A stretch of 64,000 bases of DNA. Origin: an uncultured Pelagibacteraceae bacterium (GTDB lineage Bacteria > Pseudomonadota > Alphaproteobacteria > Pelagibacterales > Pelagibacteraceae). Below the pieces are notes generated by a model. It was not told where the DNA came from and made no database searches. It saw nothing but the letters and a program-made list of their open reading frames with translations. The position numbers and the translations under genes were made by a program. Below, piece by piece: positions 43,702-52,429 of the stretch (its first letter is position 1; each line of letters begins with the position of its first letter). The stretch is taken from the NCBI GenBank assembly GCA_902583075.1, contig CACHUN010000001.1, positions 1 through 64,000 of the forward strand, written 5' to 3'.

Positions 43702-43722
43702 CGATCCCACTTCCCGCTACCA
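43646..43722 (+). tRNA. tRNA-Met (anticodon CAU), intact
   Basis: A 77-base cloverleaf starting GGCGGGGTAGCTCAG. The acceptor pairs GGCGGGG with TCCCGCT (two G-U pairs), the D arm is AGCTCAGTTGGTTAGAGCG, the anticodon loop is CTCATAA with CAT at 43680-43682, the T arm is AGTGGTTCGATCCCACT, and CCA is encoded at 43720-43722. Similar to elongator tRNA-Met. A tRNA-Ile2 read by lysidine modification has the same anticodon, so identity is probable rather than proved. Confidence 0.92.
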
Positions 43723-44157
43723 TCAATCGAATTTTCTTAAAAATTCAGGATCAATATGTGTTACGTAATTTTCTAGTGCATTTGAAACACTTTCTTCTTG
43801 CATCAATGATAAAAAAGCAATTTCTCCTAGCATCTCAAAAGCTTTTAAGAAAGCTTCATCTCCCTCATATTTTAAAACGTTTTTTGTTTCTTTAAAACAA
43901 ACTGTTCCCAAAATATATTGTACATAATCAGCAACTGCAATTTCGTGTTTTGTAAATTTACTTTTTGGAATATTAAACTCTTCTTTCAAAGCTGAATGGT
44001 GAGCCATTGCAGAAAATGCCCATCTCACAAGAACTATTTTGTCTCTTTCCGTAGTTTTTTGCATTAGACAATTTGCAAATTTATCAGAATACTGCGCAGC
44101 AAGTGAAATTGTTTGGTAAAATGTGATTAAAATTAAAATTGCAATTAATTTCGTCAT
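43723..44157 (-). CDS. Secreted protein of unknown function (144 aa)
   Basis: A 144-aa protein with a signal peptide (hydrophobic 4-20, cleavage near SLAA), mostly helical afterwards, with two cysteines (KFANCLMQK, GTVCFKET). Its stop codon directly abuts the CCA end of the convergent tRNA. No family recognised. Confidence 0.65.
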   Translation of the reverse strand: MTKLIAILILITFYQTISLAAQYSDKFANCLMQKTTERDKIVLVRWAFSAMAHHSALKEEFNIPKSKFTKHEIAVADYVQYILGTVCFKETKNVLKYEGDEAFLKAFEMLGEIAFLSLMQEESVSNALENYVTHIDPEFLRKFD

Positions 44158-44173
44158 TTAAAAATCTTAACCA

Positions 44174-44701
44174 TTAATGGCCTGGAAAGTCCATCAAATT
44201 TTCAACTTTATATCCTTTTTTTAATAGATTATCACAACCACCTAAGTCAAAAAGATTTATGACAAATATAAAGGCTGCAACATTACCTTTGGAAATTTCT
44301 ATAAGTTCTGCTGCAGCTTCAGCAGTTCCTCCTGTTGCTATCAAATCATCTATTATAAGAACAGAGTCATTTTCTGAAATTGAGTCTTTATGAACTTCAA
44401 TTGTTGCTGTTCCATATTCAAGCTCAAAATCAACTGAGTACACATCAGCAGGAAGTTTGTTTTTTTTTCTTAGCATTATAAATGGTTTTTTTAATATATA
44501 CGAAACAGCAGATCCAAAAACAAAACCACGTGATTCAATTGCAGCTATCTTATCTACTTTAAATTTTTTGGATCTTTCAACAATTTGATTAATTGTTTCC
44601 GTAAAAGCAGTTTCATTCTTTATTAAAGTAGTTATATCTCTAAATAAAATACCCTTTTTTGGATAATCTATAATTGAGCGAATATAATCTTTTAAATCCA
44701 T
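44174..44701 (-). CDS. apt: Adenine phosphoribosyltransferase
   Basis: A 175-aa type I phosphoribosyltransferase forming AMP from adenine and PRPP. The PRPP loop is VLIIDDLIATGGTAEAA (near 114-130), the flexible region includes KIAAIESRGFVFGSA, and the N-terminal DYPKKGILFRDIT is the adenine-binding signature. It is divergent from mtnP, whose product adenine it would salvage. Confidence 0.93.
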   Translation of the reverse strand: MDLKDYIRSIIDYPKKGILFRDITTLIKNETAFTETINQIVERSKKFKVDKIAAIESRGFVFGSAVSYILKKPFIMLRKKNKLPADVYSVDFELEYGTATIEVHKDSISENDSVLIIDDLIATGGTAEAAAELIEISKGNVAAFIFVINLFDLGGCDNLLKKGYKVENLMDFPGH

Positions 44702-44738
44702 AATAGTTATTTATAAATACAATATAAATACTTTTTAC

Positions 44739-45611
44739 ATGGCAAATAATAAATTAGCAATAATAGGTGGAAGTGGTCTATACGATGTTGAAGAGTTTAA
44801 AGATAGAGAATTAATAGATTTAAACACTCCTTGGGGTAAACCATCAGATCAGATTTTAAAAACTATTTATAAAAATAAAGAAGTTTATTTTTTACCAAGA
44901 CATGGTAAAGGACACTTTATTTCACCATCAAATATAAATTTCAGAGCAAACATTGATTCATTAAAACAACTGGGTGTAACAGATATTGTCTCTGTATCCG
45001 CAGTTGGCTCTTTAAAAGAAAATTTGCCTCCTGGTAAATTTGTTATTATTGACCAATTTATTGACAGAACATTTGCTAGAAATAAAACTTTTTTTGATGA
45101 TGAAATAGTTGCTCATGTATCAATGGCACACCCAACTTCTAGGGGTTTAATGAATGCATGTGAAGATGCAATTAAAAAAGATGGAATAGATTATCAAAAA
45201 GGAGGAACTTATGTGGTAATGGAAGGTCCACAATTTTCAACTTTAGCTGAATCTAATCTTTATAGGTCATGGAAAGCCGATGTGATCGGAATGACAAATA
45301 TGCCTGAAGCTAAATTGGCTAAAGAAGCAGAAATTAGATATGCATCTGTTTCAATGGTTACAGATTATGATTGTTGGCATCCAGATCATGAAAATGTTGA
45401 TGTCCAGCAAGTAATAAAAGTATTATTAGACAATGCTTCTAAAGCAAAAAGTATGATAAAAAATCTTATTGATAATTTTGAAAGTCATATTGATCTCGAT
45501 GATCCAACAAACAACTGTTTAGATGTTGCAATAATTACTGCTCCAGAAAAAAGAACCCAAAAAACCATTAATAAACTTAAAACAGTAGCTGGTAGAGTGC
45601 TTAATAAATGA
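44739..45611 (+). CDS. mtnP: S-methyl-5'-thioadenosine phosphorylase
   Basis: A 290-aa purine nucleoside phosphorylase of the MTAP group: phosphate loop IIGGSGLYD (8-16), FLPRHGKGHFISPSNINFRAN (52-72), YVVMEGPQFSTLAES and GMTNMPEAKLAKEAEI. It splits methylthioadenosine from polyamine synthesis into adenine and methylthioribose-1-phosphate. ATGA overlap with mtnA. Confidence 0.93.
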   Translation: MANNKLAIIGGSGLYDVEEFKDRELIDLNTPWGKPSDQILKTIYKNKEVYFLPRHGKGHFISPSNINFRANIDSLKQLGVTDIVSVSAVGSLKENLPPGKFVIIDQFIDRTFARNKTFFDDEIVAHVSMAHPTSRGLMNACEDAIKKDGIDYQKGGTYVVMEGPQFSTLAESNLYRSWKADVIGMTNMPEAKLAKEAEIRYASVSMVTDYDCWHPDHENVDVQQVIKVLLDNASKAKSMIKNLIDNFESHIDLDDPTNNCLDVAIITAPEKRTQKTINKLKTVAGRVLNK

Positions 45612-46681
45612 AAATAGAGGGTAAAGAATATAGAACCATATGGTTTGAAAAAAATTTATTAAAAATTATTGATCAAACAAAACTTCCTCATAAATTTCTA
45701 ATTAAGGAACTTAAAACTTTGGACGATGCAGTCAATGCTATAAAAACTATGGAAGTAAGAGGAGCTCCATTAATAGGAGCCACTGCTGCTTATGGAATAG
45801 TTTTGGCTATCAAAGAAAATAATGATTTAGATTTTATAAAAAAAAGTTCAGAAAAATTAGTTAATGCAAGACCGACAGCAATTAATTTACAATGGGCAGT
45901 TCATAGAATGAATAATAAATTATCATTTATAAAATCTGAAAATTTATTTGATGTTGCATTAAAAGAAGCTGATGAAATATGCAATGAAGACATAAATTTC
46001 TGCAAAAATATTGGTTTAAATGGTCTCAATATTATTGAGAAAATATATAATAAAAAAAAAAATTCTGTAAATATACTTACGCATTGCAACGCTGGATGGT
46101 TAGCAACTATTAACTGGGGTACTGCAACATCTCCAATCTATCATGCACATAAAAAAGGCATTCCAGTTCATATATGGGTTGATGAAACAAGACCAAGAAA
46201 CCAAGGCGCAAATCTAACGTCATATGAATTAAATGAAGAGGGCATACCAAATACAATAATCACAGATAATACTGGTGGTATTTTAATGCAAAGAGGAAAG
46301 GTTGACATGTGTATTGTTGGAACTGACAGGACATTATCAACAGGAGATGTATGTAATAAAATTGGCACTTACTTAAAGGCTTTAGCTGCATATGATAATA
46401 ATATACCTTTCTATGTAGCTTTACCAAGTTCCACAATAGATTGGGAAACTAAAGATTATAATAAGATACCTATAGAAGAAAGAAATTCAGAGGAACTATC
46501 CCATATAGAAGGAAAAGACGATAAAAATAATATTAAGAAAGTTTTAATTTATCCTGAAAAAAGTAAATCAATCAATTTAGCATTTGATATAACTCCAGCA
46601 AAATATGTAACAGGTTTAATTACAGAGAAAGGTATATGCAAGGCATCCACTGTTGATTTAAAACAAATGTTTAATAGATAA
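45608..46681 (+). CDS. mtnA: Methylthioribose-1-phosphate isomerase
   Basis: A 357-aa eIF2B-like isomerase converting methylthioribose-1-P to methylthioribulose-1-P. Motifs: MEVRGAPLIGATAAYG, LTHCNAGWLATINWGTA with catalytic Cys, and GTDRTLSTGDVCNKIGTY with the Asp. The rest of the methionine salvage pathway (mtnB-D) is not in the window. Its stop overlaps the sulfatase ATG by one base. Confidence 0.93.
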   Translation: MKIEGKEYRTIWFEKNLLKIIDQTKLPHKFLIKELKTLDDAVNAIKTMEVRGAPLIGATAAYGIVLAIKENNDLDFIKKSSEKLVNARPTAINLQWAVHRMNNKLSFIKSENLFDVALKEADEICNEDINFCKNIGLNGLNIIEKIYNKKKNSVNILTHCNAGWLATINWGTATSPIYHAHKKGIPVHIWVDETRPRNQGANLTSYELNEEGIPNTIITDNTGGILMQRGKVDMCIVGTDRTLSTGDVCNKIGTYLKALAAYDNNIPFYVALPSSTIDWETKDYNKIPIEERNSEELSHIEGKDDKNNIKKVLIYPEKSKSINLAFDITPAKYVTGLITEKGICKASTVDLKQMFNR

Positions 46682-48264
46682 TGAATAAAGTTAAAAATAT
46701 TTTATTTATAATGGCTGATCAACTAAGATTTGATTATCTTTCTTGTTATGGTCATCCGCACCTTAAAACACCTCACATAGACGGTTTAGCAAAAAAAGGA
46801 GTTTTGTTTGAGTCTGCTTATGTCCAAGCCCCTGTTTGTGGCCCATCAAGAGCATCCTTTTATACTGGAAGGACAGTATTTAGCCATGGATCAACTTGGA
46901 ACCAAATACCTTTACCAATCGGTGAACTAACTATTGGAGATTATTTAAGGCAATCTGGAATTAGGACTGGAGTTGTTGGTAAAACACATATGAGACCCGA
47001 TATAGATGGAATGAATAGACTTGGAATTTCAAAAGATACAGAAATAGGTCTGACAGTTAGTGAACCAGGATTTGATCCTTATGAGAGAGATGACGGTCTT
47101 CATCCTAATAACCACATTAAAAACTCATCTAAAAAACTATCTTACAATGACTGGTTAAACAAACTTGGGTATGAGGGTGATAATCCTTGGGATAGTTGGG
47201 CAAATTCATCAGAGGATGAAAGTGGAAATATTTTGAGTGGATGGAGGTTAAGAAATTCAAATAAACCAGCAAGAGTTAAAGAGGAACATTCTGAAACTGC
47301 ATTTATGACAAACAGATCAATGGAATTTATTCAAGAAAGTGGAGAGAAGCCTTGGTTTTTACATTTATCATATATTAAACCTCATTGGCCATACATTGCT
47401 CCTGCCCCTTATCATAATATGTACTCTTCAAATCAATTTTACCCAGTTCATCGAAGTAATACTGAAAAAGAAATAGATCATCCAGTCTACAAAGCTTTCA
47501 TGGAAAATAATATTTCAAAGACTTTTTCAAGAGAAGAGGTGAGAAACACTGTTCTTTCAGGATACATGGGATTGATAAAACAAATAGATGATAATCTTGG
47601 GAGACTATTTAATTTTCTTGAAGAAAAAAATTATATGAAGAATACAATGATAGTTTTTACATCAGATCATGGCGATTATCAGGGGGATCATTGGCTAGGA
47701 GAAAAAGAGCTTTTTCATGAACAAATTGTTAAAGTTCCAATGATAATTTATGATCCAAGTAATTTGTCAGATAATAATAGGGGAGTAAGAGAAAAAAGAT
47801 TCGTAGAGGCTATTGATTTGCTTCCAACTTTTTTAGAATCAGTAGATAGCAATGTAAGCAAGCATCGCCTTGAGGGACAATCATTGTTACCAATTATTAG
47901 AGGAAACAAAGTTTCTAATTGGAAAGATAGTGTATTTAGTGAAATAGATTACTCATTTAATGAAGCAAGAAAAATTCTTAATATTGGAGCATCAGATGCT
48001 AGAGCTTATATGATTAGAAATAATAGCTGGAAGTATATTTATTATAAAGGTTTTCCACCACAATTGTTTGATTTAAAAAATGACCCTGATGAATTTAATG
48101 ATCTAGGGCATTCACTTGACCATTCAAAAATTATTGAGGAAATGAAAGATATTCTGCTTAAAAGAATTACGAGTAGAAAAAATAGAGTTGCAGCAACAGA
48201 TGAATTTGTTTTGAAAGAAAGAGACTATACTAAAGACGACGGTATTATGATAGGAGTCTGGTAA
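46681..48264 (+). CDS. Sulfatase / phosphonate monoester hydrolase family enzyme
   Basis: A 527-aa alkaline-phosphatase superfamily hydrolase. The formylglycine motif C53-G-P-S-R57 follows APV; Asp13 in MADQ and VFTSDHGDYQGDH bind the metal. There is no signal peptide, so it acts in the cytosol. The short-insert layout resembles phosphonate monoester hydrolases and choline sulfatases. Cys53 needs conversion to formylglycine; no maturase is nearby. The mtn context does not reveal the substrate. Confidence 0.83.
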   Translation: MNKVKNILFIMADQLRFDYLSCYGHPHLKTPHIDGLAKKGVLFESAYVQAPVCGPSRASFYTGRTVFSHGSTWNQIPLPIGELTIGDYLRQSGIRTGVVGKTHMRPDIDGMNRLGISKDTEIGLTVSEPGFDPYERDDGLHPNNHIKNSSKKLSYNDWLNKLGYEGDNPWDSWANSSEDESGNILSGWRLRNSNKPARVKEEHSETAFMTNRSMEFIQESGEKPWFLHLSYIKPHWPYIAPAPYHNMYSSNQFYPVHRSNTEKEIDHPVYKAFMENNISKTFSREEVRNTVLSGYMGLIKQIDDNLGRLFNFLEEKNYMKNTMIVFTSDHGDYQGDHWLGEKELFHEQIVKVPMIIYDPSNLSDNNRGVREKRFVEAIDLLPTFLESVDSNVSKHRLEGQSLLPIIRGNKVSNWKDSVFSEIDYSFNEARKILNIGASDARAYMIRNNSWKYIYYKGFPPQLFDLKNDPDEFNDLGHSLDHSKIIEEMKDILLKRITSRKNRVAATDEFVLKERDYTKDDGIMIGVW

Positions 48265-48602
48265 TGAATCCTTTAATATTGTCTCTAATTTGCTTAGTTT
48301 CAGTTGGAATATCTGCAAATTTAATAAATTTAATTCGTGGAAATAGAATTTTATTAATTATTTCCTTATTACCTTGTATTTATATATTTATCTTTGGTTT
48401 GTATGCAACTCTAGGTCCAATGGATTTATATAAAGATGGTACCGATAATTTTTATGCTCAGAATCCAGGTAAAGAATTACCAATAGTTTTTGTATTATTA
48501 AAATTCTATCAATATATTTTAATGATTGTAGGTGCAGTTTTTGGTTTTATTTATTTTAATTATATAAAAAAAATAAAAGATACTAGTGAGCCATCAGACT
48601 AG
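48264..48602 (+). CDS. Membrane protein of unknown function (112 aa)
   Basis: A 112-aa protein with three hydrophobic segments (about 4-24, 29-50, 75-98) and a polar loop DLYKDGTDNFYAQNPGKE between the second and third. Its ATG overlaps the sulfatase stop (TAATG). The end overlaps the convergent dctM gene by 20 bp. No family recognised. Confidence 0.6.
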   Translation: MNPLILSLICLVSVGISANLINLIRGNRILLIISLLPCIYIFIFGLYATLGPMDLYKDGTDNFYAQNPGKELPIVFVLLKFYQYILMIVGAVFGFIYFNYIKKIKDTSEPSD

Positions 48603-49893
48603 GCAAATATAAACAAATTGCAGGAAAAGCAATAATTAAAGCGAGCCTAATTACGTCAGTCATTAAGAATGGAAGTGTCCCAAACCATATAGTTTGCAAA
48701 GGTGTTTTTTGCATTACACCTTTAATAACGAATAAATTCATTCCGACAGGGGGTGAAATCAATCCAAATTCAACAACTATCACTGCAAATATACCAAACC
48801 ATACAGGATCAATTCCAGCATCAATAATCACTGGATAAAATACAGGAATAGTTAAAAATAACATTGCCAAAGAGTCCATTACAGTACCAAGAACTAAATA
48901 AATTGCACAAATTACTAAAATTATTCCTAATGGAGTAAGCTCAAGATAATTTATAAAATCCACAACCGCAAAAGGTAGCTGTGTGACAGTTATAAGATAA
49001 TTAAATATACTTGCACCAATAACAATTAAATATAAAGAACCAACAGTTTTTATAGTGGCCCATAAAGCATCTTTCAATAAACTTAATTTTAATTGACCTC
49101 TAAAAAAAATAAAAATTAAAACTAAAATTACACCTACTGCAGCACTTTCTGTTGCTGTAAAAAAACCTAAATAAAGTCCACCCATCATGATTGCAAATAT
49201 TAAAAAAATTGGAAAAACTTTTGATAATGCAGAAATTCTTTCCTTCAAAGGCATTTTTGTTCCATAACCACCTTGTGAGGGATAAATTAAAAGATAAATC
49301 CTAATAGCAATCATATAAAGTACCACTGCTATTATTCCTGGTATCAGTGCAGCAAAAAATAATTCTTGAACAGACTGTTCAGTTAAATAAGCATATATTA
49401 CTAAAATTACACTCGGAGGAATTATGATTCCAAGCGTTCCACCAGATGCAATAGATCCGCTTATTAGGGCATCACTGTAACCATGTCTTCTCATTTCAGG
49501 GCCTGCCATTTGAGACATTGTTGCAGCTGTTGCAATCGATGATCCACAAATCATTCCAAATCCAGCGCATGCCCCTACAGTAGACATCGCTAAACCACCT
49601 TTGTAATGGCCCACTATCGCATAAGCTGCATCATATAAATTTCTTGATAAATTTGAACTGTTGGCAAGATTTCCCATTAGAACAAATAAAGGCAACACTG
49701 ATAATGTATATTTTGAGACAGCATCAAAAGGAGCAGTTCCCAAAACAAATATTGCAGGGTCAAATCCTGAAATTATTGCAAAGCCAGCAAAACCAACAAC
49801 CAACATTGCAATTCCAATTGGTACATTTAATACCATCAAAATTAATACAGCAGCAAAAGACAATCCACCATTAATTACAGCCTCTAATCCCAT
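48583..49893 (-). CDS. dctM: TRAP transporter large membrane subunit (second system)
   Basis: A 436-aa DctM-type translocator with about 12 helices; GSIASGGTLGIIIPPSVILVIYAYLTEQS and FGLISPPVGMNLFVIKG are signature segments. It shares one base with the upstream dctQ. The binding-protein gene lies on the opposite strand at 51354, with a hydrolase gene in between. Confidence 0.92.
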   Translation of the reverse strand: MGLEAVINGGLSFAAVLILMVLNVPIGIAMLVVGFAGFAIISGFDPAIFVLGTAPFDAVSKYTLSVLPLFVLMGNLANSSNLSRNLYDAAYAIVGHYKGGLAMSTVGACAGFGMICGSSIATAATMSQMAGPEMRRHGYSDALISGSIASGGTLGIIIPPSVILVIYAYLTEQSVQELFFAALIPGIIAVVLYMIAIRIYLLIYPSQGGYGTKMPLKERISALSKVFPIFLIFAIMMGGLYLGFFTATESAAVGVILVLIFIFFRGQLKLSLLKDALWATIKTVGSLYLIVIGASIFNYLITVTQLPFAVVDFINYLELTPLGIILVICAIYLVLGTVMDSLAMLFLTIPVFYPVIIDAGIDPVWFGIFAVIVVEFGLISPPVGMNLFVIKGVMQKTPLQTIWFGTLPFLMTDVIRLALIIAFPAICLYLPSLMAH

Positions 49894-50384
49894 TATAAAT
49901 TTTCAGCTTTTGAATTATTTTTAAAAATAGTTTTGATAAACCATATGATTACAGCAAAAACACTTAACCACATTCCAATAGAGCATATGAAATAAAAAGG
50001 ATAAAAATAAAGCTCTAGGTCGATTGTCACCCTTTGATTGTTCATAAATTTATATGATGTCAAAGTAGTTGAGTATGCCATTAAAGACATTATCGATATC
50101 ATTAAAACAAATTTTAAAATAACCAAATAAGTTTTAAATATACCCAAATTTAAATTGTTTATAAAATCCGCTGAAACATTAGCATTTAAAAAAAATGCTC
50201 TTGGCATTGCAAGGAAAGCTACTAATGCCATTCCTATTTCAACTAACTCTATTGTGCCTGTGACTGGTGAATTTAAAAACCGTCTTCCAAAAACGTCACA
50301 AAAAGTTAATACGGCTAATAAAAACAAAACAATACCTGAAGCTATCGCCGAATAATCAAAAACTTTACTGACTTTAGAAATCAT
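49893..50384 (-). CDS. dctQ: TRAP transporter small membrane subunit (second system)
   Basis: A 163-aa four-helix protein; DVFGRRFLNSPVTGTIELVEIGMA is the typical DctQ helix 2 region. Partner of dctM directly downstream. Confidence 0.88.
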   Translation of the reverse strand: MISKVSKVFDYSAIASGIVLFLLAVLTFCDVFGRRFLNSPVTGTIELVEIGMALVAFLAMPRAFFLNANVSADFINNLNLGIFKTYLVILKFVLMISIMSLMAYSTTLTSYKFMNNQRVTIDLELYFYPFYFICSIGMWLSVFAVIIWFIKTIFKNNSKAENL

Positions 50385-50451
50385 AAAAATGTTGCTTCAA
50401 ATTATTTAAACATTAACATATAAGTAGTTTCAAAAATAGAAAGTATTAATC

Positions 50452-51303
50452 ATGAAGTTTATTTCTTTTAAACATATTAAACAAAATAAGTTCGGTATTA
50501 TAAATAATAATAAAATTACAGATCTAACTGGAAAAGTATCTAATTCAAATACACTTAAAGATTTAATTCAAAACCGAGGAATTCAAGAAGCCAAATCTTA
50601 TGCAACGAATAATCCAGGCAATATTAATGTTTCAGATATTGAATATTTGCCATTAATTCCAAATCCTGGAAAAATTATTTGTGTAGGTTTAAATTATAGT
50701 GAACATGTTAAAGAAACCAACAGAACAGTTGAAGAGAACCCAGTAATTTTTCATCGATTTCCAGAAAGTCAAACTGCACACTTACAACCAATTCAAAGAC
50801 CATTTGTTTCACACAGTTTAGATTTTGAAGGTGAGATGGCAGTAATTATGGGTGAAGGTGGAAAACACATAGAACCTGATGATGCTTTAAAGCATATAAT
50901 TGGTTATTCATGTTATAATGAAAGTACTGTAAGAGAGTGGCAGAGACATACTAGACAATTTGGGATGGGTAAAAACTTTGAAAAAACAGGGAGTTTTGGC
51001 CCACACATGGTTTTAGCTGAAGAAATTAATGATTATAAAAATTTAACAATTGAAACTAGATTAAATGGCGAAGTAATGCAAAACGCAAAATTAAGTCAAC
51101 TTATTTTCGATATTCCAATTTTAATTTCGTATGTTTCTAAAGCTATGGCTTGGAGAGCTGGTGATGTACTCGTTACTGGTACGCCTGGAGGTGTAGGCTT
51201 TAAAAGAAACCCTCCAGTATTTATGAAGCCTGGAGATAATGTTGAAATAGAAATCACAGAAATTGGGACTTTATCTAATACAATTAATGATGAAATAATC
51301 TAA
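50452..51303 (+). CDS. Fumarylacetoacetate hydrolase family protein
   Basis: A 283-aa FAH-fold enzyme that cleaves C-C bonds of acylpyruvates or decarboxylates ring-cleavage products. Metal ligands are in FHRFPESQ, LDFEGEMAVIMG and the end of the site in LVTGTPGGVGFKR. The neighbours (extradiol dioxygenase-like, flavin hydroxylase, TRAP genes) point to an aromatic or related carboxylate substrate. Ureidoglycolate lyase has a similar fold and cannot be ruled out. Confidence 0.85.
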   Translation: MKFISFKHIKQNKFGIINNNKITDLTGKVSNSNTLKDLIQNRGIQEAKSYATNNPGNINVSDIEYLPLIPNPGKIICVGLNYSEHVKETNRTVEENPVIFHRFPESQTAHLQPIQRPFVSHSLDFEGEMAVIMGEGGKHIEPDDALKHIIGYSCYNESTVREWQRHTRQFGMGKNFEKTGSFGPHMVLAEEINDYKNLTIETRLNGEVMQNAKLSQLIFDIPILISYVSKAMAWRAGDVLVTGTPGGVGFKRNPPVFMKPGDNVEIEITEIGTLSNTINDEII

Positions 51304-51353
51304 TTTTCAAGTTAAACTTTCTAATAATTATTTAATAATAAGAGGGGATTAAC

Positions 51354-52367
51354 ATGAAAAAAAAAATAATTGGTTTTGTTATAGGAATTTTTTCCTTAAG
51401 CATTATTAGCACGGCATCAGCTGCAGAATTAAAGTTAGCAACTTTTGAACCACCAAAAGCATTTATAGCAAGTAAGATTTTAGCTGCTTGGGCAGATAAA
51501 GTTAACAAATGTTCAAATGGTGCTTTAAACGTAAAAATGTATGCAGGAGGAGTATTAGGAAGTCCTCCCAAACAATACGATATAGTAACTTCAGGAGTTG
51601 CAGATATATCTTGGACAGTTCTTGGATATATTGGTGGTCAATTTCCTTTAAGCTCAGTTGTAGAACTACCATTCTTAACTAAAACTTCAAAAGCTGGATC
51701 TAGAGCTTTAAATACTCTTTTTGAAGAAGGTTATCTAGATAAAGAAATGGCAGGAATTAAGCTGATAGGACTACATTCAAATCCTGGATACCAAATTCAT
51801 ATGAAGGATACAAAAGTAGTTAAGCCTGCAGATTTTAAAGGTAAAAAAATGAGAGTTCCAAGCAAAATCGCTGGAACCATCCTTAAAACACTAGGAGCAA
51901 CAGGGGTAAAGGTGCCAGCACCAGGAACTTCAGAAGCTTTAAACAAAGGTGTTATAGATGGTACACCTTTCCCATACACTGCAATTGGTTCATTTAGATT
52001 ATTTGACGTTACTAAATACCATACAGAAGTTAACATTACGAATGCTACATTTGGATTAATAATGAATGAGGGAAAATATAACGGTCTTTCTTCAGCAGCT
52101 AAAGGATGTGTAGATAAACATTCAGGTCAATGGTTTGGCGATTGGGCATCTAATTTAATTGATACTCAGAATTCTAAGATGAGAGTTCAAGTAGAAAATA
52201 CACCTGGACACGAGATAACTGTTGCATCTGACTCAGTTTTAGCTGAATACAAAAAAATATTAGCTCCAATTGAATCAGACTGGTTAGCAGAAATGAAAGG
52301 TAAAGGTCTTGATGGAGATGCTGTATTAAAAAGAGCAAGGGAAGTAATTTCTAAAATAGACGGTTAA
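51354..52367 (+). CDS. dctP: TRAP transporter periplasmic solute-binding protein (second system)
   Basis: A 337-aa binding protein with a signal peptide ending near residue 23 (STASAAE). The ligand arginine is in GKKMRVPSKIAGT; TPFPYTAIGSFRLFDV is also typical. A GAGGGGA ribosome binding site precedes the ATG. It is followed by a strong hairpin, separating its high expression from downstream genes. Confidence 0.9.
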   Translation: MKKKIIGFVIGIFSLSIISTASAAELKLATFEPPKAFIASKILAAWADKVNKCSNGALNVKMYAGGVLGSPPKQYDIVTSGVADISWTVLGYIGGQFPLSSVVELPFLTKTSKAGSRALNTLFEEGYLDKEMAGIKLIGLHSNPGYQIHMKDTKVVKPADFKGKKMRVPSKIAGTILKTLGATGVKVPAPGTSEALNKGVIDGTPFPYTAIGSFRLFDVTKYHTEVNITNATFGLIMNEGKYNGLSSAAKGCVDKHSGQWFGDWASNLIDTQNSKMRVQVENTPGHEITVASDSVLAEYKKILAPIESDWLAEMKGKGLDGDAVLKRAREVISKIDG

Positions 52368-52378
52368 ATGATAAATTC

Positions 52379-52407
52379 GAGCCCGCTAATTTCATAGCGG
52401 GCTCTTT
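52379..52407 (+). terminator. Hairpin terminator after dctP
   Basis: GAGCCCGCTA (52379-52388) and TAGCGGGCTC (52395-52404) form a perfect 10-bp GC-rich stem with a 6-nt loop, followed by a short T-run (TTTC). The weak T-run allows some read-through to the next genes. Confidence 0.82.
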
Positions 52408-52429
52408 CAAAATTAAGTATAATAACAAA

